DNA from: Deltaproteobacteria bacterium RBG_16_64_85
GTDB lineage: Bacteria; Desulfobacterota; Deferrimicrobia; Deferrimicrobiales; Deferrimicrobiaceae
NCBI GenBank assembly: GCA_001798885.1
Contig: MGQW01000055.1
Coordinates: 1-34,403 of the forward strand
Direction: 5' to 3'
DNA length: 34,403 nt
Shown here: positions 15,738 to 23,532 of the stretch, in pieces
Numbering within the stretch: the first letter of the stretch is position 1
Layout of the letters: each line of letters opens with the position of its first letter
Position numbers and translations under genes: made by a program
Notes under the pieces: generated by a model
Seen by the model: the letters and a program-made list of their open reading frames with translations, nothing else
What the model was told of the DNA's origin: nothing
Database searches by the model: none

Positions 15738-17147
15738 CTACACGGAGGGATAGAGTTCTTTCGCGATCCGCTCCGCGGTGAGCCGGGACTGCAGGACGCA
15801 GTCGTTCAAGGCGATCCCGCGGTAGGCGTTGCTGTTGAGATAGAGGCCGGGGTAAGCGGCGAGCCGCGTTTTGATGCGCTCCAGCACCTTCCCGTGCCCC
15901 ACCAGGTACTGGGGGATCCCCTTGTCGTGGAAGAAGGCCCGTGCAAGCACCGGGGCAACCGCGATCCCCATCGTCGCGGTGAGCTCCTTTCGGGTGAGAT
16001 CGATGAGTTTTTCGGCGGGCAATGCGGCAAGTTCGGGATTGCGGACTCCGCCGACCATCGCACGGATCAGGGCTTTTCCCGCTGGCGCGCGGTTGGGGAA
16101 GACGCTGGAATCCCACAGGGCGCCCAGGATCTTCCGTTTTTCGAGGCGAGGGATGAGGAAGCCGAACCCGTCCAGGGGGTGACCGAGCGTCGCCTGGTCG
16201 TATCCCAGCGCAACGACGGAGATCGGGGAATAGGGGATGGCGGCGAGGGCTTCCGAAATCCGCGGGTCGAGCCGGACAAGGACAGCGGCGGCGGAATACG
16301 CCGGCGTCGCCAGCACCAAGACGTCCGTGTCGATCTCGCCCCGCCCCCCGTTCTCGACGAGCGAGAGGAGGAACTTGCCGTCGCGATGCCTCACGCTCTC
16401 GACGGAAACCCCCGTGTGAAGGCCCTCCGAGAGCAGCTTCGCTAGGACGTCGGTGAGCGCCTGCACCCCGGCGTCAAACGACATGAGCACTCCGCCCGGC
16501 CCCGCGGACATCTCGCGCTTCTCCCCGGCACGACGGCGCTCCCACTGGAGGGAGATCATTCCCTTCACGAGCCCGCCATGCTTCCGCTCCAGGTCGTGGA
16601 TCAGGGGGAAGCAGCTGCGCAGCGACATCTTGTCGGGATCCCCCGCGAAGATTCCCGTCACCATCGGGTCGAGCAGCTTCTCCAGCGCTTCGGCGCCCAG
16701 CCTCCGGCGGGCGAAGTCGCCGAGCGACTCGTCCACGCCGGGGGGAGGACCCGGCGCGAAGGGCTCCCAGAGGATCCGGAGCCGGCCGCGAAGGGAGAGG
16801 AGGTTGGAGGCAAGAAACGCCTGCGGGGTCTCGGGGAGGCGATGGAGCCTGCCGTCCGAATAGATGAACCGTTTCCGGGCCAGGTCCGAAGAGCGCGCCA
16901 GCCGGTCCTCGATCCCCAGCTCCTTCACCAGCTCCAGGGAGTAGGGCTTGTTGGTGAGGAACCCGTTGGGCCCCCACTCCAGGTTGAAGCCGTCCTCCCG
17001 GATGGTGCGCATCTTGCCGCCAGGAACCTTCTCGGCCTCGAAGAGAACGATCTCGGCTTCCCTGCCGGCGGTCGAGAGGGTCTTCACGAGGTAATGGGCC
17101 GTGCAGAGCCCCGAGATGCCCGCGCCGACGATGACGATGCGCGGCAT
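15738..17147 (-). CDS. hemY: HemY-type protoporphyrinogen/coproporphyrinogen oxidase
   Basis: A 469-residue FAD flavoprotein that removes six electrons from a porphyrinogen. The FAD-binding motif IVIVGAGISGLCTAHYL is at residues 4-20, followed by FEAEKVPGGKMRT and GPNGFLTN. The C-terminal block GLYLNSNAYRGIALNDCVLQSRLTAERIA is the second FAD/Gly-rich signature of this family. Sequence alone does not say whether the substrate is protoporphyrinogen IX or coproporphyrinogen III. The ATG at 17147 shares its A with the hemH TGA. A much longer open frame upstream is a shadow over hemH and hemE. Confidence 0.92.
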   Translation of the reverse strand: MPRIVIVGAGISGLCTAHYLVKTLSTAGREAEIVLFEAEKVPGGKMRTIREDGFNLEWGPNGFLTNKPYSLELVKELGIEDRLARSSDLARKRFIYSDGRLHRLPETPQAFLASNLLSLRGRLRILWEPFAPGPPPGVDESLGDFARRRLGAEALEKLLDPMVTGIFAGDPDKMSLRSCFPLIHDLERKHGGLVKGMISLQWERRRAGEKREMSAGPGGVLMSFDAGVQALTDVLAKLLSEGLHTGVSVESVRHRDGKFLLSLVENGGRGEIDTDVLVLATPAYSAAAVLVRLDPRISEALAAIPYSPISVVALGYDQATLGHPLDGFGFLIPRLEKRKILGALWDSSVFPNRAPAGKALIRAMVGGVRNPELAALPAEKLIDLTRKELTATMGIAVAPVLARAFFHDKGIPQYLVGHGKVLERIKTRLAAYPGLYLNSNAYRGIALNDCVLQSRLTAERIAKELYPSV

Positions 17148-18121
17148 CAAGCCACCTCCTCCGCCAGCACGATCTCCTTCAGCGCCCGGATGAAGGCGGG
17201 CGAGTCGTTGAGCGCCGGAACCCGCAGAAAGGTGAGGATACCGGCCTGTTCCGCGGTGGCCTTGAGCCGGATGTCCAGCTCGTGCAGCGTTTCCACGTGG
17301 TCCGAAACGAAGCTCACCGGCACGACGACCAGCGTTTTGAGTCCCCCCCGCCCCAGCCGCACGACCTCCGCCACGGAGTCGGGGGCAAGCCACTGCGCCC
17401 TTCCTGCGCGGCTCTGGTAGGAGATCGAATGGGGAATCCCCGGAAACCCCCGCTGGACGGCCGCCACGGTCCGCCCGACTTCCTCCTGGTATGGGTCGCC
17501 CGCGTCGATGAACGATTTCGGGACGCCGTGGGCGCTGAACAGCAGGTGCGCCCCCGCAGGAGCGACGCCGCGCAGCGTCTCCGCGATCTTCTCCGAGAGG
17601 GCTGCGATGTAGGCGGGGTGGTCGGGGAAGGAACGGACCTCCCGAAGGGGGAAGCCGGTTCCCTCCCGGTGCATCCAGCCTTTCAAGTCTTTCAGGCTCG
17701 ACCCGGTGGTCGCCGCAAAGTACTGCGGGTAGAGGGGGAGGGCGATCGCCCGTGAAACGCCGTCCTCCTTCATTTCCAGGACGGCGTGCCTGGCCAGCGG
17801 GTGCCAGTACCGCATCCCCACGTAGACCCGGAAGTTCCTCCCTGTCCCCCGGAGCGCCGCCTCCAGCGCGGCCCGCTGGAGCTCGGTCAGATGTCCGATC
17901 GGGGAGCTGCCGCCGATCTCCTCGTAATACGTTTTCACCTTGCGGGCGCGCAAACCGGAAACGAGCCAAGCGAAGACCGGCTGCGTGAGGAAGGCAGCGG
18001 GGAGGCGGATGAGGTCCCGGTCGGAGAAAAGCCTCGCCAGGAACGGTCGGACGGCCGAAAGGCTGTCCGGCCCTCCCATGTTCAGGAGAACGACGCCCGT
18101 GAGCGGGGTGGTTGCGGGCAT
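17147..18121 (-). CDS. hemH: Ferrochelatase (proto- or coproporphyrin)
   Basis: Inserts Fe2+ into a porphyrin. The 324-residue protein starts with GVVLLNMGGPDSLSAVRPFL and has LYPQYFAATTGSS. The catalytic histidine is in LLFSAHGVPKSFIDAGDPY, followed by ISYQSRAGRAQWLAPD and VVPVSFVSDHVETLHELD, which holds the conserved glutamate. Length fits bacterial enzymes without the C-terminal extension. No [2Fe-2S] cluster cysteines are seen. The TGA overlaps the hemY ATG by one base, and hemE lies 24 bases upstream, so the three genes form one unit. Confidence 0.95.
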   Translation of the reverse strand: MPATTPLTGVVLLNMGGPDSLSAVRPFLARLFSDRDLIRLPAAFLTQPVFAWLVSGLRARKVKTYYEEIGGSSPIGHLTELQRAALEAALRGTGRNFRVYVGMRYWHPLARHAVLEMKEDGVSRAIALPLYPQYFAATTGSSLKDLKGWMHREGTGFPLREVRSFPDHPAYIAALSEKIAETLRGVAPAGAHLLFSAHGVPKSFIDAGDPYQEEVGRTVAAVQRGFPGIPHSISYQSRAGRAQWLAPDSVAEVVRLGRGGLKTLVVVPVSFVSDHVETLHELDIRLKATAEQAGILTFLRVPALNDSPAFIRALKEIVLAEEVA

Positions 18122-18145
18122 GCCAGCTCCCCCTTCGCGGAAGGA

Positions 18146-19180
18146 TTATCCCTTCCGGCCGAACCGGTGAACCGCCTCGACCATTGCGACTGCGTGCTCG
18201 GGGTCGGTCGGCGGCAGGATGCCGTGGCCCAGGTTGAAGATGTGGGAGGCGGCGGACTCCCCGCGCTGCAGCACGTCGCGCACGCACTCGTCGATCTTCT
18301 CCGGCGGGTGGAAGAGCATCGTCGGGTCCATGTTTCCCTGGAGCGCAACGCCTTGCCCTACGACGGCCGCGGCCACGTCCAGGGGGATCCTCCAGTCGAC
18401 GGCGACGACGTCCACGCCGAGGGTCCGAATGGCCGGCAGGAGGGTGGCGCAGTCGTTGACGAAGTGGATGACGGGAACCTTTTCGCGCTTCAGGCCCTCG
18501 ATCACCTGGCGGGTGTACGGAAGGGCGTACTCCTCGTAGTCGCCGGGCGTCAGCACCCCCGCCCAGGTGTCGAAGATCTGAACCGCCTGCGCCCCCGCCT
18601 CGATCTGGGCGTTGAGATAGGCGATCACGGTCCGGGTGATCTTGATCATCAGCGACCGGTAGACCTCGGGAGCCTGGTACATGAGAGTCTTCAGCTTGAT
18701 GAAGTTGCGCGAGGTCCCCCCTTCCACGATGTAGGAGCACAGAGTGAAGGGAGCCCCGGAGAAGCCGATCAACGGGACCTTACCTTCGAAGGTCTTTCGC
18801 AGGATCCGGATCGCCTCCAGGACAAAAGGGACCCTGTCGGCCGGGTCGGGAACGGCGAGCGCGTCGACGTCGGCCTGCCCGCGGATCTCCTTCCCCAGGA
18901 TCGGTCCCTTCCCATCGTGGAACTCCAGCGGAATGCCCATCGCCTCCACCGGAATGAGGATGTCGGAGAAGAGGATTGCAGCGTCCACGCCCAGACGCTC
19001 CACCGGCTGGATCGTCACTCTCGCGACCAGCTCCGGCGTCTTGCACATCGTGAGGAAGGAGTGCTTTCCGCGGATTTGCTGGTACTCCGGGAGGTACCTT
19101 CCGGCCTGGCGCATGATCCAGACGGGGGTGACATCCACCGGCTCCCGCCGGCAGGCCTTCAGGAACCGGTAACCGCCCAT
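18146..19180 (-). CDS. hemE: Uroporphyrinogen decarboxylase
   Basis: Removes four carboxyl groups from uroporphyrinogen III to give coproporphyrinogen III. The 344-residue protein shows the substrate-binding signature WIMRQAGRYLPEY near the N-terminus, FSDILIP with the key aspartate, GFSGAPFTLCSYIVEG, FDTWAG and the C-terminal NLGHGILPPT. Length is typical. The ATG at 19180 is preferred over the in-frame GTG at 19186, because that GTG is part of the Shine-Dalgarno AGAGGTG five bases upstream. The gene heads the hemE-hemH-hemY run; the repeat cluster at 19202-19346 lies directly upstream. Confidence 0.95.
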   Translation of the reverse strand: MGGYRFLKACRREPVDVTPVWIMRQAGRYLPEYQQIRGKHSFLTMCKTPELVARVTIQPVERLGVDAAILFSDILIPVEAMGIPLEFHDGKGPILGKEIRGQADVDALAVPDPADRVPFVLEAIRILRKTFEGKVPLIGFSGAPFTLCSYIVEGGTSRNFIKLKTLMYQAPEVYRSLMIKITRTVIAYLNAQIEAGAQAVQIFDTWAGVLTPGDYEEYALPYTRQVIEGLKREKVPVIHFVNDCATLLPAIRTLGVDVVAVDWRIPLDVAAAVVGQGVALQGNMDPTMLFHPPEKIDECVRDVLQRGESAASHIFNLGHGILPPTDPEHAVAMVEAVHRFGRKG

Positions 19181-19201
19181 TTTCACCTCTCCGGCCGTAG
19201 T

Positions 19202-19346
19202 AAAAACTTTAAAGCGGGGACGTTCTTAAACTTTTTAATCCCGGGACGTCCCAAAACAACTTTATCTCGGGGACGTTCTTAAACTTTTTAATTGATACGA
19301 TCGGGAGCATTAAAAAGTTTAAGAACGTCCCCGTTAGAAAGTTTTT
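19202..19346. repeat. Cluster of inverted/direct repeats (GGGGACGTTCTTAAACTTT family)
   Basis: Three identical 23-nt units, each beginning GGGGACGTTCTTAAACTTT and ending TTAA: direct copies at 19216-19238 and 19269-19291, and an inverted copy at 19310-19332. The second and third form a perfect 23-bp stem with an 18-nt loop. Between the first two is a palindromic partial copy, GGGACGTCCC, at 19243-19252. The cluster is bounded by the inverted ends AAAAACTTT (19202-19210) and AAAGTTTTT (19338-19346). It occupies the gap between the AhbD-like gene and hemE. It has no coding capacity and looks like a non-autonomous REP/MITE-type element; no transposase is in the window. Confidence 0.85.
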
Positions 19347-19378
19347 CGAACGCTCCGGTTCCGGGATTTTTTGCGGAC

Positions 19379-20494
19379 TTACTGGTTCTCCGCTGTCCGC
19401 TTTCCCGTCTCGACCGCCTGCGCGAGCCGCTTTCGGGTCTTCAGCGGGACATAGGAGCAGAACGGCTCCTCCTCGAGGTAGTCTTCAAGTACCGCGTCCG
19501 CCCGGGCGCGGCAGCCGCCGCAGACATTCAGGTACTCGCACTCCCCGCACCGACCTTTATACTTTTCGAAGGCGCGTAGCGACTCGAACAACTCGGAATG
19601 GTACCAGATCTCCTTGAACGACTGCTTCTTGACGTTCCCCGCGACCACGGGGAAGTAGGAGCAGGGCTGGACGTTCCCTTTCGAGTCGATGAAGGCGATC
19701 GTCTGCGCGCAGATGCACCCCTTGCCCCCGCCCGTCGAAAAGGTGAGCGACCGTCGCTGGAACTTGTGCCCCTCCTCCTTGGCCTTCTGCAGAACGACCC
19801 TGTAGTAATGCGGGGCGCAGGTGGGCCGGACCAGCATGTCGGCCTCCTGCTTCTCCATCCGGTAGTGCCACTCGAGGATCTCCTCGTAGTCCTCCTTGCT
19901 GATCAACTCGTCCAGGATCTCCTTGCCGCGGCCCGTGGGCACGATCATGAACATATACCAGGCGTGTGCGCCGATTTCCTTCGCCAGCCGGTAGACGTTG
20001 GGAATGTCGCGCTGGTTCCGCTTGGCGAACGAGGAGTTGACAATGAACTGGATCCCGTTGCGACGGAACGTCTCCGCCGCCCGCAGCGTCCCCTCGAACG
20101 CGCCCGGCTGCTTCCGGAAGTCGTCGTGGATCGCGGCGGTCGACCCGTCCAACGACAGCGACACGATCTTGATCCCGCTCTCCTTCATCTGCGCGCAGAC
20201 CTCGTCGGTGACGAGCGTCCCGTTGGTCGCGATGCACATCCGCAGACCCTTCCCGGTCCCGTACTTCGCGATCTCGAAGAGGTCCTTTCGCAACAGCGGC
20301 TCCCCGCCGGAGAGGACGAGCACGGGGCTGCAGAAGGAGGTGATGTCGTCGATCAGCTGTTTCGCCTCTTCCGTCGTGAAGTCGGTGTCGTGGGAGACCA
20401 TCGAGGAGGAGGCCCGGCAGTGGATGCAGTTCAGGTTGCAGCGCCCGGTGACCTCCCAGGCGATCCATTTCGGGATGAATTCTTCCTTGGCCAC
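19379..20494 (-). CDS. ahbD: Radical SAM/SPASM protein, AhbD-like (heme b synthase candidate)
   Basis: A 371-residue radical SAM enzyme. The [4Fe-4S]-SAM motif is C19-x3-C23-x2-C26 in [18 protein letters not shown], followed by [11 protein letters not shown]. The C-terminal SPASM region has cysteines in [29 protein letters not shown] and EPFC, fitting extra clusters. The WEVT-CNL-C-HCRA block and length resemble AhbD, which decarboxylates Fe-coproporphyrin III to heme b; PqqE/NirJ-like relatives share the fold, so the assignment rests largely on the neighbouring hem genes. The GTG start at 20494 has AAAGGA upstream. A TATAAT at 20554-20559 may be its -10 box. The repeat cluster separates it from hemE. 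Confidence 0.72.
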   Translation of the reverse strand: MAKEEFIPKWIAWEVTGRCNLNCIHCRASSSMVSHDTDFTTEEAKQLIDDITSFCSPVLVLSGGEPLLRKDLFEIAKYGTGKGLRMCIATNGTLVTDEVCAQMKESGIKIVSLSLDGSTAAIHDDFRKQPGAFEGTLRAAETFRRNGIQFIVNSSFAKRNQRDIPNVYRLAKEIGAHAWYMFMIVPTGRGKEILDELISKEDYEEILEWHYRMEKQEADMLVRPTCAPHYYRVVLQKAKEEGHKFQRRSLTFSTGGGKGCICAQTIAFIDSKGNVQPCSYFPVVAGNVKKQSFKEIWYHSELFESLRAFEKYKGRCGECEYLNVCGGCRARADAVLEDYLEEEPFCSYVPLKTRKRLAQAVETGKRTAENQ

Positions 20495-20553
20495 GCAGGG
20501 TCCTTTCTCCGCGGAAAATCGTTGTGCGTCTGCCTCTGTCGAGCAATCTTTTT

Positions 20554-20559
20554 ATTATA
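20554..20559 (-). promoter_or_regulatory. Candidate -10 box for the AhbD-like gene
   Basis: On the minus strand this reads TATAAT within an AT-rich patch (TTTATAATAAAAAG) in otherwise GC-rich DNA, about 60 bases upstream of the GTG at 20494. The -35 region 17 bases further upstream (TGTCCC) is a poor match, so another sigma factor or an activator may be needed. Confidence 0.4.
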
Positions 20560-20604
20560 AACGATGCGCTTCCCGCGGGACATGGAATTCCCGGCAATGG
20601 AGGT

Positions 20605-21852
20605 TTATTGCGCCATTTCGGCGTATTTCTTCGCGTTCTGCCGGTCGCCGATCGCCTCGTACGATTTCGACAGGTAGGCCGCCGCCTGCTTGGTCGGAAG
20701 AAGGTCCATGCTGCGCGACAGCTCCGGGATCGCTCCCCGGTAGTTCCTTTCCTGGTAGCGCAGAACGCCCATGAGGAAGTGCGGCTCGAAGAATTCGTCG
20801 TCCAACTGTTTGGCCTTGCCCAGGGAACCCTCCGCCGCGGAGTAGTCCTTTCGGATCAAGTGCACTCGCCCTGCGGAAGAGTGGAAAGGCGCCTGCCCGG
20901 GCTCCTGAAGGATCGCCTGCCGGTATTGAGCCAGCGCCTCCTCGTATCGCTTCTCCTGGAACAGCCTGTCCCCTTTGTCGGCGATGTCGTACGCCTTCTG
21001 GACCTCCCGCAGGCGGGCGGTTTTCTCTGTGAAGATCGTCTCGTTGAACGTATAGTTCGGATTGCGCACCGTGTCGGGGTACCGTTGCGCGATCAGGGCG
21101 CGGGCGTTTTCCAGCCGTTCCTTGGAAAACGGGTGCGTCCGGAAGAGCCCCTGGACGAAGTCGGGGTTTTTCTTTCCCTCGAGCTGTTCATAGAAGTATT
21201 CCTGGAGCTTGATCGCTCCTTCGGGGTTGTACCCCGCCTTGACCATGTAATCGATCCCGATCCAGTCCGCCTCGCGCTCCTGGTCCCTCGAAAAGCCGTT
21301 CTCGATCAGGGAAGTGGTGACGGCCGAGAGCTGCATCACGCCGGCCCTCCCCCCCGCGGCGACCGAGACCCCCGTGAGCAGCAGGTTGGCCGCAACCGAC
21401 CGCTGGTAGCCGGCCAGGGAGTGCTTGGCCGTAACATGCCCCGTTTCGTGTCCCATAACCGCCGCCACTTCGGCCTCGCTTTTGAGGTGCACGAGCAGGC
21501 CGCGGTTGATCACGATGAAACCGCCGGGAAGGGCAAATGCGTTGGGGACCGAGGAGTTCAGGACCCGGTACCGGTAGGCGAGATTCGGACGGTGGGACAC
21601 GCGGGCGATCCGCATCCCGATCGACTGGATGTACTCCTCCAGCGCGCGGTCTCGGTAGAACCCGCCCTGCTGCTGGACCGCTGGGGTGTAGGCCTTCGCC
21701 CCGAGCGCCACCTCCTCCTCTTCGGAGAAGGAGACGAGGGCGAATTCGGATCTCCCCGTCACCGGGTTCACGGCGCAGCTGTAGACGAGCAGCCCCAGGA
21801 GGGCGAACAGGCAAAGAGATGCGCCGAGCACGTCGTGCGGACGAGCCTTCAT
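20605..21852 (-). CDS. M48-family metalloprotease lipoprotein with TPR domain (BepA-like)
   Basis: A 415-residue probable outer-membrane-facing lipoprotein. The signal peptide ends in LLVYSC with the lipidated cysteine at C26. The zinc motif H135-E-T-G-H139 lies in AAVMGHETGHVTAKHS, and the third ligand is in READWIGIDYM at about residue 194. The C-terminal part (about 290-415) contains tetratricopeptide repeats (QEKRYEEALAQYRQAILQEPG). This matches the BepA/YfgC type, which degrades or chaperones stalled outer-membrane proteins such as LptD. The ATG at 21852 has GGAAGG upstream. It is 110 bases from the AhbD-like gene on the same strand, with a likely promoter between them, so the two are probably independent. 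Confidence 0.9.
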   Translation of the reverse strand: MKARPHDVLGASLCLFALLGLLVYSCAVNPVTGRSEFALVSFSEEEEVALGAKAYTPAVQQQGGFYRDRALEEYIQSIGMRIARVSHRPNLAYRYRVLNSSVPNAFALPGGFIVINRGLLVHLKSEAEVAAVMGHETGHVTAKHSLAGYQRSVAANLLLTGVSVAAGGRAGVMQLSAVTTSLIENGFSRDQEREADWIGIDYMVKAGYNPEGAIKLQEYFYEQLEGKKNPDFVQGLFRTHPFSKERLENARALIAQRYPDTVRNPNYTFNETIFTEKTARLREVQKAYDIADKGDRLFQEKRYEEALAQYRQAILQEPGQAPFHSSAGRVHLIRKDYSAAEGSLGKAKQLDDEFFEPHFLMGVLRYQERNYRGAIPELSRSMDLLPTKQAAAYLSKSYEAIGDRQNAKKYAEMAQ

Positions 21853-21912
21853 CCGGAAGACCCCTTCCTGTCGAATGGTTATATTATTTCATGCTCCCGA
21901 TAACGGCCGCAA

Positions 21913-21953
21913 TTACGGGTTGGACATTACGGGTTGGACCTGCGGGTTGGACC
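21913..21953. repeat. Short tandem repeat, about 14-nt period
   Basis: Three near-identical units in a row: TTACGGGTTGGACA, TTACGGGTTGGACC and TGCGGGTTGGACC (14, 14 and 13 bases). They lie in the divergent gap between the M48 protease and corA. Each unit holds TTGGAC, loosely like a -35 hexamer, but no -10 box sits at the right distance from them. It could be an operator array or slippage product. Confidence 0.6.
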
Positions 21954-22016
21954 TGTTTCCCGGATTTTTGCCGTCTGATATAAGAGAAGGAAAGAAAAAG
22001 CACAAGGAGGCGACCG

Positions 22017-23084
22017 ATGGCGCGGAAGCGGAGAAAACGGTGGCACTCTCCAGGAACTCCTCCGGGGACGCTTGCGGTCCACGTCGAGGCCGACCGGGAG
22101 CCCGTCAGGGTCGCCCTCTCCCGGTACGATGCCGCCGGCCTCGAGGAGCGCACCCTGCGTCCGGAGGAGATCGCCTCGCTTTCCGTCCCCGCAGGCGGGG
22201 TCTTGTGGCTGAACATCTGCGGGCTGTCCGATCCGGGCGTCGTCCGTGCGGTTGGAGAGCGGTTCGGCTTCCACCCTCTTGCCCTGGAAGACGTCCTGAA
22301 CGTCCCCCAGCGCCCCAAGGTCGAGCGGTACGAGGGGCACCTCCTGATTATCCTGCGGGAGGTCCGCTATCCGGAGCCCCCGGAGCAGGTGAGCCTCTTC
22401 CTCGGAGACCGGGTGGTGGTGTCCTTTCAGGAGCGTCCGGGCGATGCTTTCGACCCCGTCCGTGAGCGCCTGCGCCAGGCGAAGGGACAGATCCGGGCCT
22501 TGGGCGCCGATTTCCTGGCGTACGTCCTCTGCGACGCCGTGATCGACGCCTTTTTCCCGACGTTGGAGAAGCTCGGCGACGAGGTCGAGGAGCTCGAGGA
22601 GAGGGTGATCGCCTCCCCCTCCCCCGAGGCATTCCACGAGATCCGCCAGGCGAAGCAGCGGCTGCTCGATGTCCGCCGCGCCGTGTGGCCCGCCCGCGAC
22701 GCGATGAACGAGCTGCTCCGGGAGGAGTCCCCCCTGATCCTGGCCGCGACGCGGCCGTACCTCCGGGACTGCTACGACCACTTGGTCCAGCTGATGGACA
22801 TGGTGGAGACGTTCCGCGAAATGGCCGCCGGACTGGTCGAGGAATATATGTCCTCGATGTCGAACCGGATGAACGAGATCATGAAGGTGCTCACCGTGAT
22901 TGCGACGATCTTCATCCCCCTGACCTTCCTCGTCGGGGTGTACGGGATGAACTTCAACCCGCAGGTCTCCCCCTACAACATGCCGGAACTGGGCTGGCGG
23001 TACGGCTACCCGACCGTCCTGCTGATCATGGCCGTGATTGCGGCGGTGATGCTGCAATACTTCCGCAGGAAGAAGTGGCTCTGA
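22017..23084 (+). CDS. corA: CorA-family magnesium/cobalt transporter
   Basis: A 355-residue pentameric divalent-cation channel of the inner membrane. A large acidic N-terminal cytoplasmic domain and a long coiled-coil stalk helix (FRE..LVEEYMSSMSNRMNEIMKVLTVIATIF) lead to two C-terminal membrane helices. The selectivity signature YGMNF is present at about residues 309-313, and the protein ends in the basic FRRKKWL. The ATG at 22017 follows AAGGAGG with a six-base spacer. The extra basic N-terminus (MARKRRKRWHSPG) is longer than in E. coli CorA but common in deltaproteobacterial members. The cupin gene begins 26 bases after its stop. Confidence 0.95.
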   Translation: MARKRRKRWHSPGTPPGTLAVHVEADREPVRVALSRYDAAGLEERTLRPEEIASLSVPAGGVLWLNICGLSDPGVVRAVGERFGFHPLALEDVLNVPQRPKVERYEGHLLIILREVRYPEPPEQVSLFLGDRVVVSFQERPGDAFDPVRERLRQAKGQIRALGADFLAYVLCDAVIDAFFPTLEKLGDEVEELEERVIASPSPEAFHEIRQAKQRLLDVRRAVWPARDAMNELLREESPLILAATRPYLRDCYDHLVQLMDMVETFREMAAGLVEEYMSSMSNRMNEIMKVLTVIATIFIPLTFLVGVYGMNFNPQVSPYNMPELGWRYGYPTVLLIMAVIAAVMLQYFRRKKWL

Positions 23085-23110
23085 AAACGGACTCCGAAGG
23101 AGGACCCATC

Positions 23111-23491
23111 ATGAGCGCTCCCGTGTTTGCCCGTCCGAAGGAAAACGTCGAGTTCGATCCCAGCCGCTTCGCCGCCAGGCCGCTGTACGAATGCCCGGAG
23201 ATGAAGGTCGTCCAGGCGGCTTTCCGGGCCGGCCAGTTCATCCCCGTCCACACCCCCGACGTCCACGTCGTCATTTACATCCTTTCCGGCGAGGGCGAGG
23301 TCGTGGCGGGGGAGGAGCGCCGGCGCGTCAAGGAGGGCGATCTGGTCGTTGTCCCCCGCAAGACGAAGCGGGGGGTGAAGGCGAAGACCGACATGGTGAT
23401 CCTCCACGTCGTGTCCCCTCCGCCCACCCAGGCCGACCACGGCGACATGGCGGCAAGGATCGCCCGGGGGGATTTCGAATTGCCCGCTTGA
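23111..23491 (+). CDS. Cupin-domain protein
   Basis: A 126-residue single-domain cupin. The first cupin motif is FIPVHTPDVHVVIYILSGEGEV, with metal-binding histidines at about H42 and H46, and the second reads VKEGDLVVVPRKTKRGVKAKTDMVILHVV. It is probably a small metal- or ligand-binding protein; no enzymatic role can be assigned. A clear ribosome-binding site, GAAGGAGGACCC, precedes the ATG at 23111. It lies between corA and the exporter genes on the same strand, 26 bases after corA and 41 bases before the HlyD gene. The open frame upstream of 23111 is a corA shadow. Confidence 0.85.
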   Translation: MSAPVFARPKENVEFDPSRFAARPLYECPEMKVVQAAFRAGQFIPVHTPDVHVVIYILSGEGEVVAGEERRRVKEGDLVVVPRKTKRGVKAKTDMVILHVVSPPPTQADHGDMAARIARGDFELPA

Positions 23492-23532
23492 GGCGGCGCC
23501 CTGTGAACCAGGGTTTCCATCCGGAGGGAAAG

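Noticed and set aside
17148-18740. Upstream part of a very long minus-strand open frame ending in hemY
   Set aside because: It overlaps hemH and hemE in another frame, is Arg/Pro/Gly-rich without family motifs, and hemY has a good start coupled to the hemH stop at 17147.
19292-19309. FNR-like box TTGATACGATCGGG near the hem genes
   Set aside because: Only the left half matches; the right half is TCGGG and not ATCAA, and it lies in the loop of the repeat hairpin.
19200-19350. CRISPR array
   Set aside because: Only three units, one inverted, with unequal gaps and no cas genes; inverted orientation does not fit CRISPR.
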